A program made the translations under genes and the position numbers. The notes under the pieces were generated by a model, which did no database searches, was not told the origin of the DNA, and saw only the letters and a list, made by a program, of their open reading frames with translations. Shown here piece after piece: positions 9,687-21,590 of a DNA stretch of 64,000 bases (within the stretch, counting starts at the first letter, position 1; each line of letters begins with the position of its first letter). The stretch comes from Phlegmacium glaucopus (lineage: Eukaryota; Basidiomycota; Agaricomycetes; Agaricales; Cortinariaceae): positions 151,905 to 215,904 of the forward strand of contig MU130036.1 of NCBI GenBank assembly GCA_015039465.1, written 5' to 3'.

Positions 9687-11357
9687 ATGGCTGATAATTA
9701 TAATATTGACTTTCCTAACGATGGTTCATTTCCTTTCCCTCCCGAGGACGACGCTTGGTCTGAAATAGACTGGTCATCTCTCGCTGTCGATGGAACCAAT
9801 AATTTTTCCACCGCTCATACTTCAAGTTCCACCTCTTCCACATCTCCTGATTCTTCATTCCTCAGCTTCATTACCGACACATCCATCGCAGTACCCATCA
9901 CCCAGGCATGGCCACCGTGTACTATCACCACTCCTCAAGAGACCCAAGCAAGGGTGCGTCTGATATATTCACCTGCACCCTCATTGACGTCTCACCATCA
10001 CTTTTTTTATAGCCTCAACATCAGCCTTTAGACGCTTTTCATAATCAAAGTAGCACCTATATTCCAGGTGTCGGTTTTTCTGCGCCAGAAGAGGTTTCAG
10101 GCAGAAAATTGGAGCTACACGGCCTGAAATACTATCAAATAAACCCTTCTCGTAACCCGCCCTACCATGTTCTTTTGGTGAGTACTCCTTATTGTTACCG
10201 TTATTGTATATGCTTACACCTATATTGTAGTTTACGATCCCTGTATCACGACGAGACATATCAAAGGTTGACAGATGGTTCTATCCCTACCTTTGGTTTT
10301 CTAACAGGGCACCAATTCTTTTACAAGAAAGGGATTATAACAATATTATTTCTCCCCTATTTGTTACAGCGGTGATGACCGCATTGCAAAGTGTAGGATG
10401 GAAAGTCGGAACGCTGGCCCACACCGTCAGTTACCAAGAGGTTCTCTTTTTCCCAGATGGGAATAAGAAGGTCGTTCTACATGCTTTGGCGAAAAAATTA
10501 GTACGTGGATTAAACACAGTTTTTTCCCCGCAACTCTATTCCCTTATCATAAAATCTAAGGACCCCCTTTCATAAAAAGCGTAACGTTGGAAGTGATTCC
10601 AAATGATATTACTCCTGTTATGGCAGTCAATCATGGTGGATCTCGTTCGAATATTTGGCAATCGACCAACAGTCAATCCGGCCACCATGCATTTACCAAC
10701 TATTTACAGGCGGCTCAACAACCACAAGCCACTACCACTCCACCCAATCTCTACATCATCAGGAACCGCCATCGTCCTTGGGTACACCTAAAAGCATCCT
10801 CCAAAAACATAAACGCGACCCCAGAGCAGCCACTGAATGGAAACAATGCCTTCATTTTTGTTGGCAACGATACGGCAAAACGGGGTCTCAAGGCTGCTCC
10901 CCCCGTAATCCCTAACTTTAAGCCATACCATCTTCCTCCTCCTCCCACCGACTCTGAATCCCCTGAGCAAGAAACGGTATTCGAGAAGATTCATACTGCG
11001 AAATCTTCTCAGTATCTCTCGAAAAGGACGTATACGTATCAGCCACCCACAACACCTCCATCCGAGGCCGGTGGGGTCATCAGGAAAATGCCGGAAGCCC
11101 CACGCAGAGGGTCACGCTCTGCGAAGGCTCGGGGTAATCAGCCTCAGAGGCGAGCGAAGTCGTGCAAAACAAGACCGCCTGCGGCAGCAACACCAGAGAT
11201 CCAATCTGATTATCGATCAGACCAGACTGATGCCACAGACTGGGCTTGTGTGGCACAAACCTTCACAGCGGCCGCTGGCGCGTATGAATCCCCCCGAACA
11301 TCATACTCCAAGGTTCCTGTAGTCCCACAGGTACAATATGATGATGCACAACTATGA
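9687..11357 (+). CDS. Family X gene, copy with exon 4 phase break
   Basis: The model has exons 9687-9953, 10013-10177 and 10231-10500 with introns of 59 and 53 bp, matching the intact copy at 44448 in exon lengths 2 (165 bp) and 3 (270 bp) and in phase 0 splicing. Exon 4 continues as an open frame to 11357. However, the acceptor at 10559-10560 has changed so that the last exon enters one base out of frame (stop after four codons). An alternative acceptor at 10709 (TTACAG) restores the frame but needs a 209-bp intron. The N-terminus is MADNYNIDFPNDGSFPFPPE and is acidic. The C-terminal part is proline-rich and basic (RSAKARGNQPQRRAKS). The function is unknown. It is either a decaying copy or one with shifted splicing. 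Confidence 0.5.
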
Positions 11358-11971
11358 ACTTGAGTTCGAAAGTGAACTTTTTTGTGTTTTTCACACTTGC
11401 TTCTTTTTATTTAATGGTACTAAAGATTCACGATCTCTCCTTTACGATCGTCAACACATCTGACCATTGTCAGCTACTCTCGAGAGTATTCCTAGTTTTT
11501 CAATTCTAATTTCCCTTTACTCCGATATTTCCAATCCATATACCATGGAAGCCAAGAGCGATGACCGCCCCAAGGTTAGCGAGAGAGTTGATGCCGTGCA
11601 AAGTACCGAAATGACGATTCAGGGATCGCATGTCAGCCGAGACCTGGTGTTTCTCTGTGTAAGAATCGAAGCAGAGCATATAATGTAATATAAGAATGCC
11701 TTACTCCAGAATCACTGTACATCTTGCCCTCCTTTTTCTCCAGGTACTGGCGTTGAAACATCGTCCTACCATCAACAATCATTATAAAAGTATTTCCTGC
11801 CGTAAGAAAGATGGGAGGTACCTGCTAGTCAATGGATCGATAACAAAATGGTTGAGACCCTGCGACAGGAGTACCACAGCAAGCGCGTATGCCTGGACGA
11901 CATCTGCGACATTTGGTTGGTAAATGTGAGTGACAACATCCGGTTGGTGACCCAAGAGAGTCAAGTAAATT
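11358..11971. other. Spacer with weak plus-strand frames
   Basis: An ATG at 11545 opens a short hydrophilic frame (MEAKSDDRPKVSERVDAVQ) followed by a possible intron, and 11848-12036 is another short frame. Splicing could not be made consistent, and the right part lies antisense to the Rieske pseudogene, so no gene is called. Confidence 0.3.
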
Positions 11972-12845
11972 TACGCACAAATATCATAGTGAGAACCATG
12001 GCAGGGACAAAACCTGAAGTAGGTCGCAATTCATGAGTAGTGGTACTAATTGACGCATACAACGTACCATCCTCCGAAGTCACCAGCTTCACCAATGGGT
12101 ACGCAACCTAGATGAGTGCAAACACCGAGAATAACCAGCTACCCAAGATTTTCCATGCGCGTTTCATCAGCCTGAGGATCTCTAAAGGTTTTCTAGTCTG
12201 CCGAACGCGACTAGAACCTCGATTTCATCAACAGTTCTGTGTCTGATGAGAACAGGGTTTTCCACGCCATTTGATGATTACATTCTTCCCCTCCGGAATG
12301 GTTGAAAGGTCGACTTCCACCTTAGCGAGCGCAAGGACGTCGGCGGAAGCAGCCATACTCTGGAGGAACTCGGAGACAGAGGATTTGGCGGCAGAGACAG
12401 AGATAATACCGAGGGAGCCGACCATGAAGTAGGAAAGGGCACGGTTGCTGTCTGGGTTTGTGCGGTAAACGGAGAAGTTGGGGACTCCTTGTGCGTCCTT
12501 TACAACGACAGACGTATGGATAAGTCGTTGATGGTAGTTGGAAGGTAGAACTAAGAACAAAGATGGAAATGAGAACTTGAAAAGAGACAGAAGAAAGAAG
12601 AGGTGACCTGTAGTGAAGGTTTTTGAGACAAGACCGGAGAAAGTTCTTGAGACGCCTACAGCCCACCGTGGTGCAGAATCCGAGTGAACAGCTGTATCTG
12701 AGTGACCATGACTGTGGGGATCATGAGGAGTCTTCGCTGCAACATTGAGGAAAGGTGCATAAGGCATTCCGCTGGGGAGTGTCGTGGACACTGGACAACA
12801 GGTGTGCCGCGTACGTGCTGGATTGGTTTGATGATATTTGGACAT
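11972..12845 (-). pseudogene. Rieske iron-sulfur protein (complex III) pseudogene
   Basis: On the minus strand, 12845-12228 encodes a Rieske N-terminus (WAVGVSRTFS, an intron of about 57 bp near 12607-12551, then NSDRAL-type DSNRALSYFMVGSLG, the membrane anchor, and ADVLALAKVEVDLSTIPEGK). After KWRGKP an inserted T shifts the frame and gives a stop. Past that, the two [2Fe-2S] boxes are still legible: CTHLGC (12103-12120), preceding a probable intron, and CPCHGSHYDI (11972-12012). The functional protein carries electrons from ubiquinol to cytochrome c1 in the inner mitochondrial membrane. Broken frames between boxes and the missing C-terminus mark this as a pseudogene; the working copy must be elsewhere. 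Confidence 0.85.
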
Positions 12846-13168
12846 AGAAAATAGACATGATTCGAACTATGGAGGGCTTTGTATCTAATGATGTGTTATG
12901 GAATAGATTGGACTCTAGGACTCGGATTACCTAGGTAATCCATACGAGAAAACGTCTGTGAGTAGCGACGCCGCAACATGGGTGCCTTTGTTTGTTGTAG
13001 ATATATGTAGACTTCACCGTGGGAAGAGCGCAGTGCTCTCTCTTTGACTATCAACATCATGTCGAGCGAAAGATCACCTCAGAACAATCGCATACCCAAA
13101 GCTTTTTCGATATGTCAAAAGAATCCTCTTCCTTTGTCACATGATGACTCACACCAGCCCACATCATC
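12846..13168. other. Upstream region shared with 33480-33850
   Basis: The former promoter side of the Rieske pseudogene. Short matches (ATGGAG-GCTTTGT, GGAATAGATTGGA, GACGCCGCAA) recur beside the second Rieske relic near 33.6-33.8 kb. Confidence 0.4.
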
Positions 13169-13591
13169 ATGAATTCAACCCCTGATAACCGTATGCCAGT
13201 AACGACAGCTGCTGGAACAAGGTGAGCAGCAGAAATTCCTGTTATCCAACACTTCCTTAATTATTTACTTCATCTCCTCGTTCTTTCAAGGAATTTGCTG
13301 CTCAAAATGGTCCCTGTTGCCAGCGTCAATCACGCTGCCACGGCGGCTGTGACCGCCGAGACAGACGCAGTATCCCTCCCAAATTCCGTACCAGTTTCAG
13401 AATCGATGCCCGCTGTACCCAGCCAATTTGGTTCGGCTAGTAGACCAGGACTAGAAACTCCATTCAAGGTCGACGTACGTGTTGCGCTCAGGACTGTCGT
13501 TGTTCATTACTTCTCATTTTAGTACATTCATAGTCTAATGTCTGCCTTCCATGGTGCTCACGATGTACGCCCTGCATCACGGAACGATTAA
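13169..13591 (+). CDS. Small hypothetical protein, three exons
   Basis: The model joins 13169-13221, 13291-13474 and 13523-13591 (101 aa). The introns of 69 and 48 bp have donors GTGAGC and GTACGT, acceptors CAAG and TTAG, and consistent phases. The product begins MNSTPDNRMPVTTAAGTR. It is alanine/valine/proline-rich in the middle and ends MSAFHGAHDVRPASRND. There is no signal peptide, membrane segment or recognised domain. The clean splice structure is the main support. It has no copy elsewhere in the window. Confidence 0.45.
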
Positions 13592-14250
13592 CATAGCCAA
13601 CGGTGTAAGCATCATTCCATCTGTACAAACGCTGATCTGTGTACTGAGAGTTCTATCACCGTGTCAGATAACTCAGATTTACATATATGTGCCATTCGAT
13701 GATGGAAATGAACAACCGAACTTTCCAGCCATTGGACCAGTCACTAGTGAGCAATATAATCTTTGGAGTCGAATGATCTGCACTGATGCTATGGTGCGCA
13801 TACTTAGTCACCGCTAATGGAACAACCCGCCAAATTAGCTAGAGGCCAATCTTTTTTTTGGTTGCACTGCTGAGCGATACTGCGGATACCACATAAGGTG
13901 AGTGTTCATGCACACACATATTATGTCAGTGTCGCGCTCTCTCACCTGACTCTGTTCGACGATCCGAAGGTTTTTAAAAAATATTTATCTGCTTTATGGA
14001 TGCTTGCCGCCCAGGGCTGGATGAGACACAGACTGGATGGCTTCCCGCAAGCTTCTCCTTGAAGTACTGCTGCCACCGTGCGCTGCCTGAAAGCCTGATA
14101 GACGATATGAAATCTAGTTTAACTTATATTGCATGTTTATGTGTCTCATTTTACTGTTAGATGCTGTTGAGCGCTCACCTAGAGCTTAGCAATCGATCTT
14201 GTCATTTCGAATATTCCACTTCGATCCGCTTTCTGACCTGGGCCACTATT
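13592..14250. repeat. Spacer ending in conserved block B
   Basis: About 13865-14165 is a copy of the block that follows the X genes at 17660-17985, 26308-26640, 46555-46925 and 52685-53030 (CCGAAGGTTT...CTTTATGGATGCTT...CTAGTTTAACTTATA). The rest (13592-13864) shows nothing recognisable. Confidence 0.55.
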
Positions 14251-14251
14251 G

Positions 14252-14710
14252 GATTGAAAATAAATTGTATCCCTTTCATACTTCTTGGTGACGCCAATCC
14301 GTCAAATGCATGAACTTGGAACATCCTCTGAGACCAACCACGCTATTTGGGATCGATAAAGTGGAATCAGAAGCACTAGTCATCAAAGATGAGAAGAATC
14401 ATCCTGCACATAAGACACCGACACAGCAAGGGTTCATCGTGCTGTAGCGCTGTCATTACATAATATAATTATTAAATAATGATAAGCATCGTGTTCCCAA
14501 AAGGCAATATCGGATCCATCATCACTCCCAACTTGCGCCAGCTGCAACGAAAGCAATAAATGTCTCCTAGTAGGGACGTCCGCGTAATTCTTAATTAACG
14601 GTGTGATGGTAAGAAAGGTGTATTGTTGTTCAATTACCGCAGTCCGAGTTGTCGCCCCAGCTAAGTCAACTTTGCTGTTTCCATAATACAAGTGTTTGAC
14701 AGTTTGTACC
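14252..14710. repeat. Interspersed repeat R, long form
   Basis: It begins near ATTGTATCC and CTTCTTGGTGACGCC, as at 36993, 43205 and 57925, and continues into the same core as the short R copies (CATTACATAATAT, GTCTCCTAGTAGGGACG). It marks the left edge of module copy 1. Confidence 0.65.
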
Positions 14711-15370
14711 TGCTTTCGACCCTGAAACCCTGAATTCCCTGATGCGCCTTCAGCCAAATCCATATGCCTCACGTTCAATGGTATTGGTAGGAATAACGAG
14801 CGAGCCATGAGGACAAGACTCTGATTTTAGATTGGATTATTTTGAGGTTATACGTGAAACCGTACGTGTAAATAAATTCCACCAATAATACTTAATCGTC
14901 GTCCCAGCGACGCTGGGTACCCCTTTCGGTGCCTTCAAATATTCGGTGTCTTCAAATATCGTGGGTAGCTTTCATTTGCCTTGGAAAAAAAATTCGGGAT
15001 TCTGAGACAGAGGTGGGGAAAATTCATAGCCAAATACAAAAACCTCGGTGGCTAATGCTAAATATGGCTGACAGTTGATCTGCCAATGGGATATTACGAT
15101 TGACTTTGATCTTGTTTTGGACTCAAAAAGCCCAACGACCAGAGAGGTGCATAGGTGTGACCAAAAAGGCCGAGTTTAGTGAAATTTAACCGATGATTTG
15201 GCTTCAAAAAACTTCAGAAGACATAGGGAAAATGGGCCACCTTCCTTAAAGGCGTCTCCATTCTTGTCACGTTATCCCCAGGGTGTGCTGTTATTTCAGG
15301 CCACACTCTCTATCCTCGTTTCCTCCTTCCAACCGTCGCATATTTTGCATTCCCTCTACCTTTTGTCAAT
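14711..15370. other. Conserved X upstream region
   Basis: Shared with 23700-24404, 43780-44447 and, near its right end, 50810-50848. It is the probable promoter region of the X family. No coding frame. Confidence 0.45.
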
Positions 15371-16469
15371 CATGATCCCTCATCCACATCGTGAGCGCCG
15401 ATAATACTCACTTTCCTACCCGTGGTTCATTTTTTCCCCTTCCCTGACACAGCTTCTTCTGAACTTGCGGATTTCGGTTGTTCTGTTCGACCAGAATTAT
15501 CAGCAAGAGAAACAGGATTAAATAGCAATAAATCCTTCGAATTAGTAAGTACTCGTGATTGTTGCAACTTGCCGTCGTTGTATCTGCTAACACCCCAATA
15601 TTGTAGTATACGACAATTGTAGTCCGTCAAGACCTTCCAAAGAATGAGAAGCTTTTTTTCCCATACTTTTGGTTTTCCAAAGGCCTACCACACTTTATGG
15701 AAGGTAATAAAAATGTCACCCTTCCCGAGTCTGTTGCAGAAATGATAAAAGCCTTGCAAACCTTAGGATGGAATAATGCCGGAACGCTGGCCCTGAAGGC
15801 TGCCGGCCGTCAAGTCGTACTCTCAAAAGAATTCAACGATCATGAACGCTTCCTTGGAGAACATCGATGGTCAGAAATGTTAATAGAGCCTGGCGCAGAG
15901 GAGAAAAAGCAGAGGCTCAGAAAGATGGTTCGTGATTGAAATACTTTGGTTTATCTAATCACCTCTCAATTTTTTGTTTTTCTGAAACAAAAGGATGGAA
16001 AAAAATTGTTGTCCAGTCGACCTGGCTCAATAATTGGTCTCCAGGAACAGGGTAAGTGCTCGGATTTAAATTTTCAGTTTAAACCACTTGTTGGGGTCTG
16101 GGAATACGTACTAAAATCCCCATCTACACATTATATCAGTCCTTTCAAACACCCGTACCCACGAAGTCACTGGCGCCCCCTTCCAAACGAACAAACAATG
16201 TCGGCCTCTTCCAGCCGATAAAATACCTCTCCATGTGTCGAACAACCAGGTGAATTTTTACTTACAACATGATTTTGAACTTATTTTCACCTTGTATTGC
16301 GCAGTTTGTGTCGTGGACTCAGACGAAGAATGCAGGCGCATCCACTTCAATGGCGTGTGATGTAAGCTTAATCGACCTTATCAAAGGGGAGAGACCACCT
16401 GACAACGCCTCAGGTCCTGCTTGCCTTGCTAACTACCTGCCTGCATCCGCTCTGCCCCAAATTTGTTAA
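15371..16469 (+). pseudogene. Family X gene, subfamily 2 copy
   Basis: Compared with the intact gene at 44448, the initiator ATG has become GTG, and exon 1 is joined directly to exon 2 by a deletion that also removes intron 1. Exon 3 (donor side 15541-15543, acceptor TTGTAG at 15607) remains open and encodes FMEGNKNVTLPES and NNAGTLALKAAGRQVVL. It then diverges into a different tail (FNDHERFLGEHRWSEMLIEPG) followed by further short exons: SSRPGSIIGLQEQ, EYVLKSPSTHYIS and SWTQTKNAGASTS, ending at 16469. The alternative tail is shared with 24.9-25.7 kb and 51.4-52.07 kb. It is probably non-functional because the start is lost, though an internal ATG is possible. Confidence 0.55.
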
Positions 16470-18081
16470 GATCTGTTACTTCCAATGTTACATCGTTGGC
16501 ATTTCTCGTCTCGTCTGGTTTGTTCTTGACACCCGTCAACGTGGTTGAAGAATTCCCCAATGCAGCTGCCATGTCGCTCATTCTATCCCGTAATCGCGAT
16601 GATAGGTTTGATAGGATGTATAGGCATAATCAAGGCATATGGAAGAATCACCTCGCTATCGGTGCTAATGACCCTGTTTTCTTGTATATCCCATCCATCC
16701 ATGCCATGCCTTGCTCTCTGAGCTTTTCCTTTCTCTGTAACATACTTTGACCATTCTTTTCCTATTCTGTTTCTATTCCTGTCCATCATTCTTCCCTTAT
16801 GCCTCATTCCTACCCCAGAATCAAAGAAGTTTACTATGCCTATATCATCAGTCTTTCCCTATTCCTTCATTCCAACCCCTCCCCCATTATTTGTATCCAC
16901 TCACCTCTTCAGTCCAAGCCAAACACAGGTATATCTCCAATCAACCATTCTGTCTTTAGAATTATTGAACATATGATGTTTAGGACCTAATAATGTTGCC
17001 ATTGGTGGATGCCCAGCGACAACAAGTTCAAGGATTGGTACGTGACAATGGTCTTTCTCCAATGGCAACATCTGACTTAGTCAACCCAAGCATCTACCTA
17101 GTATCCTGTACTGTCCGGGATAGCCACCTCCGCGCGGAACAAGACTCAGCTCCGCCTCCCCTTGAACAAGGACCATCACCATGATAGTCCAGCGTCTGGC
17201 CTCTTCGTGGCTCAAGGGACTAGTACCTTCGGGGAAGCTAACAGACGTCACGGTCCTCTACCCTTCGCTGGCGAGGAAAAATTACTTGCAGTCAGCTAGT
17301 GCGACGATAAGCCGCTCGACCGTCAAATCAATAGTCCGCCTTTTTTAGCACTCAACTACACTACCTAACCTATATAATAAGCACCAGCAAATCCGATTGA
17401 AGTCAAAACACCACTGGCGGGCAAGCTGTGACCTCAGGTCTCAGAAACGCCCATGTTGTCAATGTTCGACCCACACCAAACCTATCGTCGACCCACACCT
17501 ACCTTACACCAACGGGTCCATTTGTGGCACACAATGCGGAGCCTCAGGCCGCAATCACGCCACTGTGTCACTGCCGCTGTCTTGCAACACGAGGCTGCGA
17601 CATGACAGACCTACCTGCCTACGCAGACGAAAATCAAAAGTCTGGCTAGGAGAGACTATGACCGCATAAGGTAGGAGTCTGTACGCCATTATGCTTATGC
17701 AATCAAATGACAAAGTGGTGGAATTTTAGATACACATAGTATGTCAGGCTAAGACGCGTCGCGTTCTCTCTCATCTGACTCTGTTCGTCGACCCGAAGGT
17801 TTCAAAAAATATTTATCCGCTTTATGGATGCTTACCGCAAAGGGCTGAATGGGAAACAGACTGGCCGGCCTCGGGGCCTCCCCAAGCTCGAAGGTACTGC
17901 TGCCACCGTGGCCTGAAAGGTTGATGGATGATATGGAATCTAGTTTAACTTATATTTATGTGTCTCATTTTACTGTTAGATGCCGTTGAGCACTCCTGCG
18001 AACTGAGGTTGCTCCTATTCTGCTATATTTAATATGAAAAGAGTTACATAGTAGGAATAAACCGCAAAGAGGTTTCAACTT
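16470..18081. other. X-downstream conserved region incl. block B
   Basis: Exon-like frames (SDLVNPSIYL, GLFVAQGTSTFGEAN, then a Pro/Thr-rich frame) recur at 25.7-26.3, 46.3-46.55 and 52.07-52.68 kb but are interrupted differently in each, so no gene is called. 16500-16990 is pyrimidine-rich and specific to this copy. Block B is at 17660-17985. Confidence 0.4.
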
Positions 18082-20240
18082 TCAAGGTCCCATACCCCAA
18101 ACTTCTAATCCTACGCACTCAAATTCAACTGTTGAAGTTCCAGCCTTTTTGGGACCAGACAAACATAGAGGCTTGTTATCAAATGTTGGGCATGGAGCCG
18201 AGGAACCGTCATATAACGTATCATAGAGGTAAAGACCATAGTGCCCATCGCTTTGAGGATTGCACCAATTTCAGTAAGATAGAGAACAGGGAGAGAAACT
18301 TCTCACCTCCTCCAAAAGAAATATAACTTGGCTCGTAAAGCGCCACATAATTGTTTTTCCCAGTCGTCTTGTACAATGTTCCTTCTGTGAACTTCCATAA
18401 GAACCTGGATCCAAAAATAAGATTACCACCAATCGGCGCACAGTCAGAAAAGGACAGAAAGACTTACGATTCACCAGCACCGAAATATCCTTTCCCACCT
18501 TTCTTCCCCACACTTAATCCTTCTCCATCAGCGTCCCTCTTCTTCTTCTTCACCTGCCGCGCTGGCGTCTTTGATGATTAATAAAACGCCTCTTGTACCC
18601 GATCCTACTCCTTCATTTTTACTAGGATACACAGCTCGGGAAGGCGATAAAGCTTCTTCGCATCACGTGTAGAAAGTGTTCAACGATATTCCGTGTTGGT
18701 CAAGTGAATAAACCAGCGTCCAAGATCGAGGAAGACGACAAAGAGCTGCGGGCGTAACTAGGCATTCAAAAGAGAGCGCAATTGAGGAATAAATTCATCA
18801 AAAAAAGAGGGGATATTTCATACCAAAATCGCCAAGTTTGAGACAGTACATGTGCGGTAGCCTTTCAAATATAAATTTCCACTATTCTTCTCCATGAATT
18901 CACCTACACCAGTACTTACCCATACGTCCTTGGGTCTGTGCTTCAAGTATCTTCCGCCTGTTATCTGCTTGTTTCCCATTTCCTCTACCATTTGCTCGAC
19001 CTCATACTATCCTCTCCAACTTGTTCGAAAATCCTTTATCCCAGTCATATGAATCTCCTCTAAATCCAGGAGCTCCGCTTGGTGGGATATAAATGTGAGG
19101 TCCGAATGGGGAAGCAGGGTTTGATATCACTGAGACCGAGGACGTTAATGGTCTAGGTAGTGTATGAGATACATGTGGCTCTGGATGCTGGCTTATATGG
19201 CAGTGGGTTGGAGGAGATGATGAGTTTCGTCTATAGATTGCTGAAGCGGTTGATGCTGCTGTGGTGACGTTTCGATGGAGGATTCAGGGAGGAGGAGGGT
19301 GAAGCATCAGCGCTGACGCCAAATATTGATGCCAGGGCCGGTGTTGCTCCGTGTCCACCTTGTTGCTGGTGGTGGTACCCACTGCTACTGCTCGTTTTCA
19401 GGAGACTGGACATCCACCTCATTGAGAACGTGGACGATGTCGACCTTGAAAAAGTCGGATCTCTTCTGGTGGATGTTTCATTAGACGAATTTGCCAGGAA
19501 AATTGGTGGTGTAAGTGTATCTAGAGACAGCGGAGAAGGAGATTGGGGATGAGAAGAAGAATCAGACATCCGTGATTGTAAGGATGTTTCGTCGTTGTAT
19601 TGATATTGACGAAGTGTCCTGAAGAAAACTATTCAAGGTCAAGGTCGTGCAGAACGGCATCAACGGGAAGTAGTGATGACAGCAAAGATGTTTGTGGTTC
19701 AGGATCGGAAGCAGACTGCTTGCCGTCATCGAATGTTGTCGATCGATCTTCCTGGCCTTCTTGCTGTGTAGTTTCGTGCAATAAATACAATGGATTATCT
19801 TCGCATTTCAGTACTTTCATCCACTAAACCTTTCCGCCTTATCTCTGAATTCCGTTTCGCATCCTGAGTGAATTTGTCAAAAAATGTAAGACTAGTGTTG
19901 TCTGATCGAGTCGGTGGGTAAAATGATTGTGACGAAGTTGGTACTACCGACATTGGTGGTGGTGATGGTACTGGCAACAACACAGGAGCTGAAAACAAAA
20001 GGTCCTAGGCGCGGCTGGCGTGAAGAGAGAAGCTTCTCAAGTTCTTCCCCCTCGTTGTAGGTGTTTGGGAGATCACAGGAGATATCGCTGGTGTCATCGT
20101 CACCAACAACGACAAAGTTTTGTTGTTGTTGGGATATCTTTCTTCATCCGATACGAACGTCAGAGATGGCGCCGAGAAATCCAAGGTCCCAAATTCGCTA
20201 AGCGCCTTGCTATGATTGAAGATGAACTTGAAGGTCAATA
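18082..20240 (-). pseudogene. TLDc-domain (OXR1-like) gene, copy 1
   Basis: On the minus strand the C-terminal half of a TLDc domain is legible: FLWKFTEGTLYKTTGKNNYV, then SYISFGGG, intron, GHYGLYLYDTLYDGSSAPC, PTFDNKPLC, and the ending STVEFECVGLEVWGMGP at the stop (18082). The N-terminal part (19.2-20.2 kb) is serine-rich and low-complexity, as in fungal OXR1-like proteins. Lesions: one G is lost at the splice donor after SFGG, shifting the phase, and the TRCEE region at about 18.65 kb is interrupted. TLDc proteins protect against oxidative stress and regulate the V-ATPase. The gene is convergent with X and divergent from the hydrophobin. Confidence 0.65.
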
Positions 20241-21069
20241 TTTGCCGCCAGCAACAAATAAGTTCAAACTTCGGAGCACATTAGGTCATGTGCGTGCTGC
20301 CGTGCCACGGTGATGAAAATGCTCTTTCATTCCTTTTCACATACTCCGACTCAGGCTGCCAGTGGGTGGTACTCCGAGATCCGAAGACAGTTAACCTGGA
20401 ATTGTGAAAACAAGTTTTGCAAGCCATTATCCGGTTATCGTTGGACGAGCTAAGTTCTTCTGTATCTATGGGCAAACGCACATCTTTCTGAATGTTATGC
20501 TCGATATGTGTGTGACGGGGGCTCAAATGCTTAGCGCAACACTTTCGAGCTCCTGTTTCGATGGGTATGGATGCCTTATCTTTTGAGCTTACACAGTAAT
20601 CAAATTCTCTCCATCTCTGTTTGTCTCTTGCGTCTGCAGTTGGTTGACGTTCTTCAAGTGATATTTCTGAAGACACTGCGTCAATTGTCCCTGTGCATTT
20701 CTGCAGTTCATTACGACATCATGGTGTTCATCACCCAAAGCGTGGCTTTACAATGCTGATATTTTCTCCTAGTCATTGGCGGTGTTATCAGCCGCTTGAT
20801 ACTATTGATATTACCTCACCAAGCTGTGTTTTTTTTGTTAGGTCTTATTCAGTGTCTGCTATTTGACACCGTGAAACGGTGAGCGACACCGTCTCCACAT
20901 GTAACCTCTTCGTGATAAGATACGCACATTCCAACCATGCTTTTTAGTTCTACAGATTATTAATCATTTCGTACAAGACCTCTGGAATATACAGAGATCG
21001 CTATGGTCTACCCATCGTCTTCGTTCAAACAGTTCTCAGTGTTCAGCATTACGGAAAAAGTAAAACAAC
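20241..21069. other. TLDc/hydrophobin divergent promoter region
   Basis: Equivalent to 5955-6744, 29001-29829 and 55321-56186. It should carry both promoters. Here the TATA region is altered (GAATATACAGAG instead of TATATAAA), consistent with decay of this hydrophobin copy. Confidence 0.5.
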
Positions 21070-21363
21070 ATGCAATTTAAAAGTCATCCCTACCCTCGCT
21101 TTCGTCACTCTTGTGGCTGCTGCCATCGCCCCTCCTTTCCCTGGGAACCCTCTTCCTACTACCGGTGCTAGCAAATGCAAGTCCGGAGAACTCCAGTGTT
21201 GTAAGTTGTATTTTCACTAGTTCGCTTTAGTGCTAAGATGAATATGAATTATTATAGGCAAGAGCTCTGAGTCACCCACTGCTGCTTCCTGCGCCCTCGG
21301 TCCCTTGGGCATCTCTCCGAGCATCTGGTCTTGTCGGTCAATTGCACCCCGATCATTGTCATG
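21070..21363 (+). pseudogene. Hydrophobin pseudogene, frameshifted and truncated
   Basis: Homologous to exons 1-2 of the intact copies. An extra A after ATGCAATTTAAA shifts the frame in the signal peptide. A small deletion removes part of the STISGL segment in exon 2. Homology ends abruptly at about 21363, so cysteines 5-8 and exons 3-4 are missing. Unrelated sequence leading to the kinase gene follows. Confidence 0.88.
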
Positions 21364-21590
21364 CCTCATGAGATTTACAGTCACTTTTGTGGCGGCAGTT
21401 TGCCACGAGTTTGCGCAAAGTCACAGAATAGTAACCACATGTGATCGAAATCGTCTCACGCTTATGAAATATTCAACAATCCACTTCTCAGCTTTTGTTC
21501 AACGCAACCTTCGAGATTCTAATATTACCAAGCCATTGTCTGTAACTGTCTTGACGAGTGTTGCTGCAACATCATCCAAAATAGCCCTGA
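21364..21590. other. Junction between hydrophobin relic and kinase gene
   Basis: An ATG at 21363 opens MPHEIYSHFCGG and a frame that could be an upstream kinase exon, but it cannot be joined in frame to 21591 with a normal intron. Confidence 0.35.

Larger units (their letters stand above)
14640..21363. repeat. Array module copy 1 (X, TLDc, hydrophobin)
   Basis: Collinear with 23649-30357, 43730-49480 (hydrophobin missing) and 50810-56719. The order in each is X-type gene (+), block B, TLDc gene (-), hydrophobin promoter and gene (+). This copy ends where hydrophobin homology stops inside exon 2. Confidence 0.8.

Noticed and set aside
11848..12036. Plus-strand frame with protein-like composition
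   Set aside because: It overlaps, on the opposite strand, the CPCHGS exon of the Rieske pseudogene and cannot be spliced to neighbouring frames.
13551..13817. 88-codon ORF after the small three-exon gene
   Set aside because: Overlaps exon 3 of the spliced model in another frame and shows no independent support.
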